This document shows, in pieces, positions 33,797 to 42,045 of a stretch of 64,000 nucleotides of DNA (position 1 is the stretch's first letter; the number at the start of each line of letters is the position of its first letter). The stretch is from Mucilaginibacter rubeus (GTDB lineage Bacteria; Bacteroidota; Bacteroidia; Sphingobacteriales; Sphingobacteriaceae): contig NZ_CP043450.1 of NCBI RefSeq assembly GCF_003286415.2, positions 6,448,001 to 6,512,000 on the forward strand, written 5' to 3'. A program made the translations under genes and the position numbers. The notes under the pieces were generated by a model. It saw nothing but the letters and a program-made list of their open reading frames with translations, did not search any database and was not told the origin of the DNA.

Positions 33797-36115
33797 TCAG
33801 GTTTTTGTTATTGCTTCTTCCAGGTTATACATGGTGTCAACCACTTTCATCATGGCTGCCAGCGTTACTTTATCCAGATTGGGCGGTACCGGGTACTCGC
33901 CTACAGTCAGTAGTTTTTCAGCATCGGCCTTTTTCATGGTTTTTAACTCATCTGCATAGTATGAAGTTAAAATAGCCAGTTCTTTTTGCTGCGGATGGCG
34001 GCTCAGGATAAGCCTGAAAGCTTTTGTGATCTTTTCTGCCGATGTGCTTTTATCCTGCAACAACTTGGCTGCCAAAACCCTTGCACTTTCCAATACGGTC
34101 GGGTCGTTGAGCATAACCAAAGCCTGCAATGGCGTATTGGTGCGGAGGCGCTTTACCTCGCACTGGTCGCGGTTACTGGCGTCAAAAATACCCAATGATG
34201 CCGGTGGAACCGTACGTTTGATCAAGGTATACATCCCCCTGCGGTACAGGTTAGGGCCATGCACCTGCTTGTAATTTGCCAAAATTCCCCTGCCCGATGT
34301 GGCGTTTTCCCACAAACCGGGTGGTTGATAAGGGTTCACACTTGGCCCGCCAATGGTTGGGTTAAGCAAACCACTGCTGGCTAAAACCAAATCGCGAACA
34401 AACTCTGCAGGCAAACGACCCCGTGGGCCACGGGCTAATAAGGTATTATCAGGGTCTTCTTTCTGTTTTTCTGGTGTTACAATTGCCGATTGCCGGTAGG
34501 TGGCCGACATTACGATCTGTTTTACCAGTCGTTTGATGTTCCAGCCATGATCACGGAAATCAATAGCAAGCCAATCCAGCAGTTCGGGATGCGATGGTAA
34601 ATCACCCTGCATGCCGAAATCGCCGGAGCTTTTTACAATACCCTTTCCAAAAAACTCCTGCCACATCTGGTTTACAAACACACGTGCGGTAAGCGGATTG
34701 TTTTTATTGAACAGCCACTCGGCCAAACCTAAGCGGTTTTTAGGATAGTTATTGGTAAATGGCAGTATCGACTTAGGTGTGCCGGCTTCTACCTGGTCGC
34801 CATGAGCATCATAGTTGCCTCGTTTAAGGATATAAGTTGGCCTAACCTTGTCGCTATCGGTCATGATAGATACGATGAGCTTATCCGTATCGCGCTTGTT
34901 CACGAAGGTCAGGATCTTTTTAACATCGTCGTTACTGATCTGCATCATCGGATTTTTGGCGTAGGTTTCGGGCCCGCCCACGGTTGATTGCAGGCCAACT
35001 TCTTTCACGTTGTTAAAAAAGGCATAAACCTGGTAATATTCTTTTTGCGAAAAAGGATCATATTTATGATCATGACAATGGGCGCATTCAAGCGTAACGC
35101 CCAGCATGGCCTTTCCAAATGTATTGGTGCGGTCGGTTACATAGCTTACACGGTATTCCTCATCAATTACGCCCCCCTCTTCGGTTATTTTATGATTGCG
35201 GTTAAAGCCGGTGGCCAGCAATTGCTCCTTGGTAGCGTTAGGCAATTGATCGCCGGCCAGCTGCCAGGTAATAAATTTATCGTAAGGGAGGTTTTCGTTG
35301 TAAGCATGGATCACCCAGTCGCGCCATGGCCATTGGGTGCGGTAGTTATCATCCTGGTAGCCATGCGAGTCCGCGTAGCGGGCAACATCCAGCCAGTGCA
35401 GCGCCATTTTTTCTCCGTATTGCGGGGTTGCCATTAGCTTGTCCACCATTTTTTCATAAGCGTTCGGACTTTTATCGCCTAAAAACTCATCCATTAATGC
35501 TATAGATGGCGGCAGACCGGTAAGATCAAGCGAGATACGTTTCAACAAGCGTTCTTTATCGGCTTCGGGATTAGGTTCAAGGTTAGCCCGCTCCATTTTT
35601 TGCAACACAAAATTATCGATGGCGTTTTTAGGCCATGTGGTATTTTTTACCTGTGGAACGGGGTAATTGTGCGGAGCAACAAAAGCCCAGTGTTTTTCAT
35701 ATTTAGCGCCCTGTTTTATCCATTTGTGAATGAGTTCAACCTCGTAAGGCGATAACCTTTTCAAGTTTGATGACGCCGGGGGCATCTGCTCGGTTGTATC
35801 TTTAGTTGAGATACGGCGATAAACCTCAGATTGCATGGGCTCGCCGGGAACGAGGGCATGCGATGATGGATTATCTTTTAAAGCTTTATAAGCGCTTTCG
35901 GCAATGTCCAGTCTTAAATCTGCTTCGCGATGAGATGCGTCGGGGCCGTGGCATTTGAAACATTTATCTGAAAGGATAGGCCGGATGTTAAAGTTGTAGC
36001 TGATGGTGTCGGGAACCTGTTCTTCGGCCACCCCGCCCGATGAATGGCAGGAGTAAAGCGTGTACAGCATGCAAATGGCTATTGTGAGCCACACATAATA
36101 CAACTTCCGGTACAT
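33797..36115 (-). CDS. Planctomycete-type cytochrome / DUF1549 / DUF1553 lipoprotein
   Basis: 772 aa. Probable lipoprotein (Cys23 in LYSCHSS). PSCyt1 heme site Cys52-Phe-Lys-Cys55-His56 with MPPAS at 111. DUF1549 spans about 160-365 and contains a second CxxCH, Cys344-Ala-His-Cys347-His348 (ECAHCHDHKYDP). DUF1553 covers about 455-735 (NPLTARVFVNQMWQEFFGKG, SDFGMQGDLPSHPELLDWLA). Shorter than the 900-1100 aa forms that carry an extra carbohydrate-binding domain. Operon with DUF1501, 4 nt apart. Proposed role: periplasmic redox chemistry on an imported compound; not established. Confidence 0.95.
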   Translation of the reverse strand: MYRKLYYVWLTIAICMLYTLYSCHSSGGVAEEQVPDTISYNFNIRPILSDKCFKCHGPDASHREADLRLDIAESAYKALKDNPSSHALVPGEPMQSEVYRRISTKDTTEQMPPASSNLKRLSPYEVELIHKWIKQGAKYEKHWAFVAPHNYPVPQVKNTTWPKNAIDNFVLQKMERANLEPNPEADKERLLKRISLDLTGLPPSIALMDEFLGDKSPNAYEKMVDKLMATPQYGEKMALHWLDVARYADSHGYQDDNYRTQWPWRDWVIHAYNENLPYDKFITWQLAGDQLPNATKEQLLATGFNRNHKITEEGGVIDEEYRVSYVTDRTNTFGKAMLGVTLECAHCHDHKYDPFSQKEYYQVYAFFNNVKEVGLQSTVGGPETYAKNPMMQISNDDVKKILTFVNKRDTDKLIVSIMTDSDKVRPTYILKRGNYDAHGDQVEAGTPKSILPFTNNYPKNRLGLAEWLFNKNNPLTARVFVNQMWQEFFGKGIVKSSGDFGMQGDLPSHPELLDWLAIDFRDHGWNIKRLVKQIVMSATYRQSAIVTPEKQKEDPDNTLLARGPRGRLPAEFVRDLVLASSGLLNPTIGGPSVNPYQPPGLWENATSGRGILANYKQVHGPNLYRRGMYTLIKRTVPPASLGIFDASNRDQCEVKRLRTNTPLQALVMLNDPTVLESARVLAAKLLQDKSTSAEKITKAFRLILSRHPQQKELAILTSYYADELKTMKKADAEKLLTVGEYPVPPNLDKVTLAAMMKVVDTMYNLEEAITKT

Positions 36116-36449
36116 GGGTTTAAAATTGGTTAAGCAGATATTAAAGTTATGTAATTTGTACTACAATTTGCAAATACATATTTGTATCCCAAATCGATTT
36201 TCCGGGCTCAATATAGGATGAAAAACTTAATGTTCATACATTTTGTATAAATGTTTTTACATACTCATTAAAAAGAAACTTTATTTGAAGAAGAAACAGG
36301 AAAAAGCATATAAGCGATAAATAGAGATTTTCAGCTAACATTTAGTTGTTTTTATCGTAGAAAGTGAAAGTTCAAAGCTGTAGATTTACATCCTGTGGCT
36401 CTGAAAAGAGGTTTCATTATCGCCCCCAATAATTGGAATTTATATCTGA
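36116..36449. other. A+T-rich divergent promoter region
   Basis: This 334-bp gap separates the cytochrome operon from the divergent SGNH-like gene. It contains a small dyad CAAATACATATTTG (36171-36184) that could be a control site. No strict TAnnTTTG box is evident, and no ORF. Confidence 0.4.
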
Positions 36450-37292
36450 ATGAAATTAAAATTAAGGCTTCTGCTACTATTTTTATTGATAGTAACAACC
36501 GGTTTTGGTTTTTACCTGTACCAACGTTATTCGCTTGAGAAACGGCATGTGCTTGTGCCCGAAAAAAAGCATAAGAACGATACTTTACGTGTTGGGATCA
36601 TCGGCGACAGCTGGGCCACCGGCATTACCATAGATACCATTATCAGAGATGAATTTAAAAAACGCGGCATCAACACAGACGTGATAGCCTTTGGTCAGCC
36701 GGAAGCAAAAACAAAAGAGATTTACGATAACCTGTACGCCAATCCCGGTCAACCATTTTCAAGTAACGAAATACTGCACCATAACTTAGACTATTGCATT
36801 GTTTTGGCCGGCACCAGTGATGCAGAGGGCGAAATGGGCGCTAAGTTTTATGCCTATTATTGTTCGCTCATTATCAGTGATCTGGCCCGTAATAATATCG
36901 AGCCGGTTTTTGTAACCATGCCCGAGTTTGGTTTTAAAGAAGAAACGGACAGCCTTGATATTTTGAAGAAAGTACGTAATGAGCTTGCCTCACTGCTTAT
37001 TGATAATGGCAGCACCCATAACCTGGATGGATACCGTAAACAGGCCAATAAAATGCTGAAAGACACCCACCTGAAGGATTCTACTATTGTTGTGCCATTT
37101 AACCTTGTATGTGATGATTACGAAAAGCATAAAATACTATACCGTAATACAGGCCACCTTTCAACTGTAGGTAAACAAAAACTGGGACGTTTGATTGTGG
37201 AATATATCCTTGATAAGGAAAAGGCATCTCAAGGCAGAGCTTTTAACGCTCATGTTGAGACTGAACTGGCAAAGCGAAATAAAAAAGCTTAA
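36450..37292 (+). CDS. Membrane-anchored SGNH-hydrolase-like protein
   Basis: 280 aa. One N-terminal membrane helix (5-23), then an SGNH-like fold: block I GDSW (Gly52-Asp53-Ser54), a GTSDAEG block, and a C-terminal NTGHLS with His236 as candidate catalytic base. The normal DxxH reads NTGH (Asn233 for Asp), as in some acetyltransferase- or AlgJ-like relatives. It probably acts in the periplasm on an acyl or acetyl group of a glycan. Single gene; convergent with the FAD oxidoreductase, whose stop lies 17 nt away. Confidence 0.75.
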   Translation: MKLKLRLLLLFLLIVTTGFGFYLYQRYSLEKRHVLVPEKKHKNDTLRVGIIGDSWATGITIDTIIRDEFKKRGINTDVIAFGQPEAKTKEIYDNLYANPGQPFSSNEILHHNLDYCIVLAGTSDAEGEMGAKFYAYYCSLIISDLARNNIEPVFVTMPEFGFKEETDSLDILKKVRNELASLLIDNGSTHNLDGYRKQANKMLKDTHLKDSTIVVPFNLVCDDYEKHKILYRNTGHLSTVGKQKLGRLIVEYILDKEKASQGRAFNAHVETELAKRNKKA

Positions 37293-37308
37293 TTGTTCGG
37301 AAATACTT

Positions 37309-39138
37309 CTAATTCATCATTCTTCCTGCAATATCTACCGATCGTGCAAACGGATTGAAAAACCTGTTAGCCAGTATAGCAAACTCGCGGCGGGTTACCG
37401 GGCGTTTCATATCAAAAGGTGAATTGAATTTATACTGCTCTCTCCAGGCTTTTTGCATAGCAATTTCCAGCGTGTGCGGGTCGGTTAGCGTGGTTTCGCT
37501 GATGAAGGATAGTAGGTTGCCTACAGTAAATACAGCGCCAGGCTTTTCTTTGTTGAACCATAGAAAGCCACGGGTATAGGTTTCTTCCAGTGTAGGTTTA
37601 ATTTCGGCCGTTGCAACTAATGAATCGGGCTGGAAAAGTAGCCGGGTAGAATTACCCTCTGTTTTTTGTACTCCTTTTAATAATCCTGACGCTCCCACCT
37701 GTTGTATCGCCCTGAAATAGGGATCGTTAGGCTTAATATCGGTAAAAGGTATAAGCCATGCTTTAAAGTCGAGCAGTTCGCCCTGGATTATCCTTACGTT
37801 TAAGTTTTGAGTAGTGGTTTTAAAAAACGCGCAATAGGCTGCTGTAGCACCGGCCCCCTGCCCTATCGCCATCTGTACGGATGGGTACATGGTGCTTGCA
37901 TTTACCAGATGCGTTACCGACGTGGCTTTTTCGGTCACCAGCAAATTGTCGAGATCTTTTAACACAATAGCCCCAAGCGGCACACCATAAGCCGGGAAAG
38001 GCGGATAGTTTACTTTCGGAGCTCCTGCATCGGTGTAGTGCTGGCCCGGATAAGCATCGCCAACGGCAATTGCAGTACGATAAAGTTTTGATTCGCGGTT
38101 ATAAGGTTTGTACACATCATCCAACATCATCCGCACCAGGCCTTTTGTAACACGACCGGCTTCGCGCAAATACGGGATATAGGGTAAATGATCGGGCGTG
38201 GTAAAACCGTCATCTACTCCAAGGTTTTTATAGCCGAGTTCGGTTTGCAGATAGTAGATCAATCCCAAAGTGTGCAGGCGGGCTTTGACATAAAAGGCTT
38301 CCCGGTTTTCTGGTTTTAAATTATCGGCAGTAACGGGGAACTGGTTCCCGCATTCGGCCCATTTGATCATGTATTTATCATTGGGCAGTCTGCCATCGGT
38401 AAGCATTTGCTTAATATTTTTTCCTTTAAGGCAGGCATAAGCCGAGGCATCATAGCCTTCGGGCTGGGGAATAGTTTTATCGGCCGAAGCGCCAAAATCT
38501 TTCAAAATGGCAATCCATGTTAAATCCTGTAATTGTGCCGATTCATTATCTGGTGCCAGGGCTTCGGTAGTTTGTTTTTTGCTGTCGAAGCCATAAACAA
38601 AAGTTTCGCCTGCTTTGGCCGCAACATCGCCGGTTTCGGTGGCATCAATAACAACTTTGGCCTTTACCGTGGTTGTTTTTCCGTCGAGCGAAATGCTCAC
38701 ATCCCAGCCGGTACCGTCTTTTTTTATGCCTGTAAATGGAGTGTTTAATTTTACGGTGAGGTTTTTTACCGTATCGGTTATTTTTTTGAGGATGGCCGCG
38801 CCGGTATAAGGCTCAAATCTTAAAGTGGCGTTATAAGCGGTATCGTAGCCTGGTGTTTTACTGTAGAAATCCCTTACCCTGCGCCTGAATTCGCCCCAGA
38901 TGCCTGTTGGTAAATTGCGGTTGCCCTCAACGATGCACATGCCGCCCGCGGTCATGCTGCCTCCAAGCCAGGGGCCTTGTTCAACCAGCAAGGTTTTAAG
39001 TTTGCTTCGTGCGCCTTGTATGGCCGCCGCTGTACCGCTTGCGCCTCCGCCTATTACTAATATGTCGGTTTTAATGGTTTGTGCAAAGGATAGCGTACAG
39101 TTAAAAACTAAGAGTACAGCCAGTAGCTTTTTTATCAT
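37309..39138 (-). CDS. Secreted FAD-dependent oxidoreductase
   Basis: 609 aa with signal peptide MIKKLLAVLLVFNCTLSFAQ. FAD-binding GGGASG (ILVIGGGASGTAAAIQGARS) and WLGGSMTAGGMC follow, matching the FAD_oxidored family (PF12831) common in glycan-use loci. DATETGDVAAKAGE is the second family motif. The C-terminal 100 residues form a helical domain (REFAILANRFFNPFARS). Substrate unknown, though a sugar or glycan-derived alcohol is plausible. It is alone on its strand with a convergent gene downstream. Confidence 0.88.
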   Translation of the reverse strand: MIKKLLAVLLVFNCTLSFAQTIKTDILVIGGGASGTAAAIQGARSKLKTLLVEQGPWLGGSMTAGGMCIVEGNRNLPTGIWGEFRRRVRDFYSKTPGYDTAYNATLRFEPYTGAAILKKITDTVKNLTVKLNTPFTGIKKDGTGWDVSISLDGKTTTVKAKVVIDATETGDVAAKAGETFVYGFDSKKQTTEALAPDNESAQLQDLTWIAILKDFGASADKTIPQPEGYDASAYACLKGKNIKQMLTDGRLPNDKYMIKWAECGNQFPVTADNLKPENREAFYVKARLHTLGLIYYLQTELGYKNLGVDDGFTTPDHLPYIPYLREAGRVTKGLVRMMLDDVYKPYNRESKLYRTAIAVGDAYPGQHYTDAGAPKVNYPPFPAYGVPLGAIVLKDLDNLLVTEKATSVTHLVNASTMYPSVQMAIGQGAGATAAYCAFFKTTTQNLNVRIIQGELLDFKAWLIPFTDIKPNDPYFRAIQQVGASGLLKGVQKTEGNSTRLLFQPDSLVATAEIKPTLEETYTRGFLWFNKEKPGAVFTVGNLLSFISETTLTDPHTLEIAMQKAWREQYKFNSPFDMKRPVTRREFAILANRFFNPFARSVDIAGRMMN

Positions 39139-39229
39139 CAGTTAAATTAAACAATCTACAGAACGCTAAAATAGGCCAAAAGCTTGTGGTACTATAAAAT
39201 AATAACTAATTTAAATTTTTTTAACATTT

Positions 39230-39769
39230 ATGATGACAGATGAACAAATGAGATACCCAATCGGGAAGTTTGCGCCCCCGGCTTCATACACCGCCGAAGA
39301 TATGCGCGGTTGGATCGAAGATATAGCCACCTTGCCGGGGAAGTTAAGGCACGCGATTACCGGTCTTAATTATCAGGAACTGGATACGCCATACCGTACC
39401 GGGGGCTGGACAATACGCCAGGTAATCCACCATTTGGCCGATAGTCATATGAATTCTATCACCCGTTTTAAGCTTGCCCTTACCGAAGATAACCCAACCA
39501 TAAAACCCTATGAAGAGGCCGATTGGGCGTTACTGCCCGATTATCGCCTGCCGGTTGAACCCTCATTAAAGATGCTTGAGGGCATCCATCAGCATTTTGT
39601 AGCCCTGTTTGAAAGTTTTACCGAAAACGAATGGCCCCGCACATTTATACACCCGGCTTCGGGCGAAACCATATCGCTAAAAAAAGGCCTTGCTACGTAT
39701 GCCTGGCACAGTAACCACCACCTGGCACATGTAACTGAAACGGTTAAGAGGTTGGTGAAGGTGAGCTGA
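39230..39769 (+). CDS. DinB / YfiT-family bacillithiol-transferase-like protein
   Basis: 179 aa. The start RYPIGKFAPP and the motifs GGWTIRQVIHHLADSHMN and YAWHSNHHLAHV match YfiT-type putative metal-dependent hydrolases of the DinB superfamily. Metal ligands are expected among His67/68 and His160-167. YfiT relatives in Firmicutes transfer bacillithiol; whether this organism makes bacillithiol is unknown here. The first two codons are ATG; the second (39233) or the ATG at 39248 could be the start. Single gene followed by a family 1 palindrome. Confidence 0.85.
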   Translation: MMTDEQMRYPIGKFAPPASYTAEDMRGWIEDIATLPGKLRHAITGLNYQELDTPYRTGGWTIRQVIHHLADSHMNSITRFKLALTEDNPTIKPYEEADWALLPDYRLPVEPSLKMLEGIHQHFVALFESFTENEWPRTFIHPASGETISLKKGLATYAWHSNHHLAHVTETVKRLVKVS

Positions 39770-39835
39770 AAGCCGAAGGCTCAAAGCAAAAAGCTTTTGA
39801 ACGATGTGGGTATTTTAATTGTCCTTTAGTAACCC

Positions 39836-39951
39836 ATGTCATTGCGAGGAGCGAAACGGGATGAGCCCGAGGTGCGACGTGGCAATCGCATGCTATACAG
39901 GGCGAATATGCTTCCGTGCGATTGCTTCGTCGTTCCTCCTCGCAATGACAT
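39836..39951. repeat. Palindromic repeat family 1, copy D (longest)
   Basis: 116 bp; arms ATGTCATTGCGAGGAG and CTCCTCGCAATGACAT. The left half has an extra GCGAAACGGGATGAGCCCGAGGTGCGACG-type insert, and the centre has GCTATACAGGGCGAATATGC. It ends 17 nt before the LMW-phosphatase gene and may influence its 5' end. Confidence 0.85.
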
Positions 39952-39967
39952 TTTTATTTAATCCCCT

Positions 39968-40282
39968 ATGCCCAACCTCCTTTTCATTTGCAGTAAAAAC
40001 CAGTGGCGAAGCCCAACGGCTGAGGCTTTATTCCGAAACCACCCTGAGCACAAAGCTTCATCGGCGGGTACGAGTGATAAAGCGCGCGTGAGGATAAATC
40101 AAAAAATGATTGACCGGGCTGATGTGATCTTCGTGATGGAACAGAAGCATAAGGAAATACTGAAACAACGCTTCAGCATAAATGGCAAACAACTAATTGT
40201 GCTTGATATTGAAGATAACTACCAGTTCAATGATCCCGAACTGGTAGCTATTTTAAGAAATGTGCTGAGCGAATATCTTTAG
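39968..40282 (+). CDS. Short low-molecular-weight protein-tyrosine-phosphatase-like protein
   Basis: 104 aa, well below the about 150 aa of typical LMW-PTPs. The catalytic loop Cys8-SKNQW-Arg14-Ser is an intact Cx5R(S) signature, followed by TAEALFRNHP and the SSAGTSDKA segment. The usual C-terminal DP acid loop is only partly matched (FNDPELV). No signal peptide. It overlaps the convergent acyl-CoA-dehydrogenase-like gene by 4 nt at the 3' end. A role in phosphotyrosine or arsenate chemistry cannot be told apart; it is probably an active phosphatase. Confidence 0.82.
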   Translation: MPNLLFICSKNQWRSPTAEALFRNHPEHKASSAGTSDKARVRINQKMIDRADVIFVMEQKHKEILKQRFSINGKQLIVLDIEDNYQFNDPELVAILRNVLSEYL

Positions 40283-41367
40283 TCTTCAAACGTTAACAAC
40301 GAATGTTGCCCTGCCGTATGAAGATCCCGCCATACCTGGTTGATCTCTGTATCCGGGTTCGCCGCCGATAATCCGCAATAAGTATAAAGTTTATCTACGC
40401 TATCTCTTGATGTTTTGGCCAGTTTACGGCTCATGACACTAACCTCCTGCAAGCCATTTTCACCACCGACAGATTCAAAGTTGTCCCATGAGTTATCAAC
40501 AGCTTTATAAAACGCGGCGCGGATTTCATTAACCAATGTGGTTTGTTCAGCCAGTAATTGTTGGATATATTCTTTTTGAGGATCGGTTAACCTTGGGTTT
40601 TTTATGCGCTCAGCAAAGGCTGGTGCGCAGAGGTCAAGAAAATGAACCGCCAGGCCCGAAAGGTTGGCGGCCAGTGTTGCCTCGGCCAATTGTAAAAACG
40701 GGTAACGATATAAAGGTTCGTTGACAACCGTATACTCCGGATCGATCCTGAAACAACGGTTTTTATCAACGTAAAGATCTGTTACCTCATAGGCATCGCT
40801 TCCGGTGGCCATCATGCCGATATACTTCCATGCCGGAAAAACACGCACATCTTTCCTGTCGAAAACAAAAGGTAATATCAGCGGCTCGCCCTCATCATTC
40901 AGAACGGTTTCATCGCCGTTTTTGATGATGCAGTTTGCGGTAATATGAGTTGCATGATGCGCGCCGCTGGCATACTTCCAGGTACCATTGATGATGTAAC
41001 CATCACCGCTGATGGTAGCTGTTCCGGTTGATGCGCCACTCCCGGCAAAGCATAATTGTGGGTTAGTCATGATCCCGGCCGCGAAATCAGTATTAAGGAA
41101 ACCGCCGAACCAGCCAGCTCCGCTACACAAGGTTACAACCCAACCCAAACTGCCATTAGCCCAGGCCAGGCTTTCTTCCAATCGTACCATTTGTGGTAAA
41201 GCCAGTTGCAAGCCGGAATAAGCCTGAGGTACTAAAAATTTAAACCAACCCTGCTCATAAATAAGCGCCAACTGATCTGGCTGCAGCTTACCTGCCTGTT
41301 CGGCTGCCGGGGCTGCTTTCCTGATTATATCAACCCATTCGGGTTTTAAGTTTTGTGATGGATGCAT
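40279..41367 (-). CDS. Acyl-CoA-dehydrogenase-family flavoprotein
   Basis: 362 aa. Acyl-CoA dehydrogenase fold: N-terminal helical domain (LALPQMVRLEESLAWANGSLGWVVTLCSG), central beta domain (GSGASTGTATISGDGYIINGTWKYASGAHHA), and C-terminal helices. It looks closer to the flavin-dependent hydroxylase / HpaB-DszC-like branch than to fatty-acid enzymes, given the GSLGW and ASGAHHATH motifs. It lies 35 nt downstream of the PnuT-like gene, so it may belong to the thiamine operon. Substrate not clear. Confidence 0.78.
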   Translation of the reverse strand: MHPSQNLKPEWVDIIRKAAPAAEQAGKLQPDQLALIYEQGWFKFLVPQAYSGLQLALPQMVRLEESLAWANGSLGWVVTLCSGAGWFGGFLNTDFAAGIMTNPQLCFAGSGASTGTATISGDGYIINGTWKYASGAHHATHITANCIIKNGDETVLNDEGEPLILPFVFDRKDVRVFPAWKYIGMMATGSDAYEVTDLYVDKNRCFRIDPEYTVVNEPLYRYPFLQLAEATLAANLSGLAVHFLDLCAPAFAERIKNPRLTDPQKEYIQQLLAEQTTLVNEIRAAFYKAVDNSWDNFESVGGENGLQEVSVMSRKLAKTSRDSVDKLYTYCGLSAANPDTEINQVWRDLHTAGQHSLLTFED

Positions 41368-41402
41368 TGTAAATCCCTGTTTTTAAGTAGACCGCCTAAC
41401 CT

Positions 41403-42035
41403 CTAATCTCCAACCACTAATCTCTCTTGCTCTACCTGTTTCTTCCACTCAAAATATCCCCATATGGCTATAATAAACAGGAAGATGGTAAGCATGGCAA
41501 ATAGGGGTAGTTTTTTATAAAACAATAGCGGAACAGCGAAAAAGTTGGAAATGTTCAGGAAAATCCAGTTCTCCATTTTACGGCGGGCCAATAGCCACAT
41601 GCCTGCCCATGCGGTTGAAGATACCAATGCATCCCAAACCGGTACGTTTGAAGGTGTGAAATATTTGGCAGGCAGGTTTTTGATCAGGAAATAAAATACC
41701 ACCCAGCCTATAACGCTTATGGCTATACTTATCATCCATTCGTTTTTTGTGGAGTAAGTGATTTTTACCGGGGGCTCATTGCGTTTTTTTATCCAGTAGA
41801 TCCAGCCGTAAACGCTCATCACAATATAGTATCCGTTTAATAACGATTCGGCATATAAGTGAACGTCCATCAGCAGGTATATGGATATGGCTGTCCCCAG
41901 GATACCTGCCGGGTACAGCCATATGTTATTTACGCGGGCAAGCAGCACTTCGGTAACACCCAGCGCCACGGCAAGCCATTGCGGCCAGGTAGTTTCCTTT
42001 ATTTGTTCAATGAATAAGTCTATCCAATGATTCAT
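41403..42035 (-). CDS. pnuT: PnuC-family vitamin transporter (probably thiamine, PnuT type)
   Basis: 210 aa integral membrane protein with seven predicted helices. Family motifs are LYPAGILGTAISIYLLMD and VYGWIYWIKKR. PnuC members carry nicotinamide riboside, but those encoded under TPP riboswitches are assigned to thiamine (PnuT). This gene is 10 nt downstream of a TonB receptor whose leader is a TPP riboswitch, which decides the assignment. A substrate-phosphorylating kinase usually traps the vitamin; none is next to it. Confidence 0.85.
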   Translation of the reverse strand: MNHWIDLFIEQIKETTWPQWLAVALGVTEVLLARVNNIWLYPAGILGTAISIYLLMDVHLYAESLLNGYYIVMSVYGWIYWIKKRNEPPVKITYSTKNEWMISIAISVIGWVVFYFLIKNLPAKYFTPSNVPVWDALVSSTAWAGMWLLARRKMENWIFLNISNFFAVPLLFYKKLPLFAMLTIFLFIIAIWGYFEWKKQVEQERLVVGD

Positions 42036-42045
42036 TGTTGCTTAA

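Noticed and set aside
34988..35437. 149-aa ORF antisense to the DUF1549/DUF1553 gene
   Set aside because: The opposite strand carries a full-length conserved protein; the shadow has no start signals.
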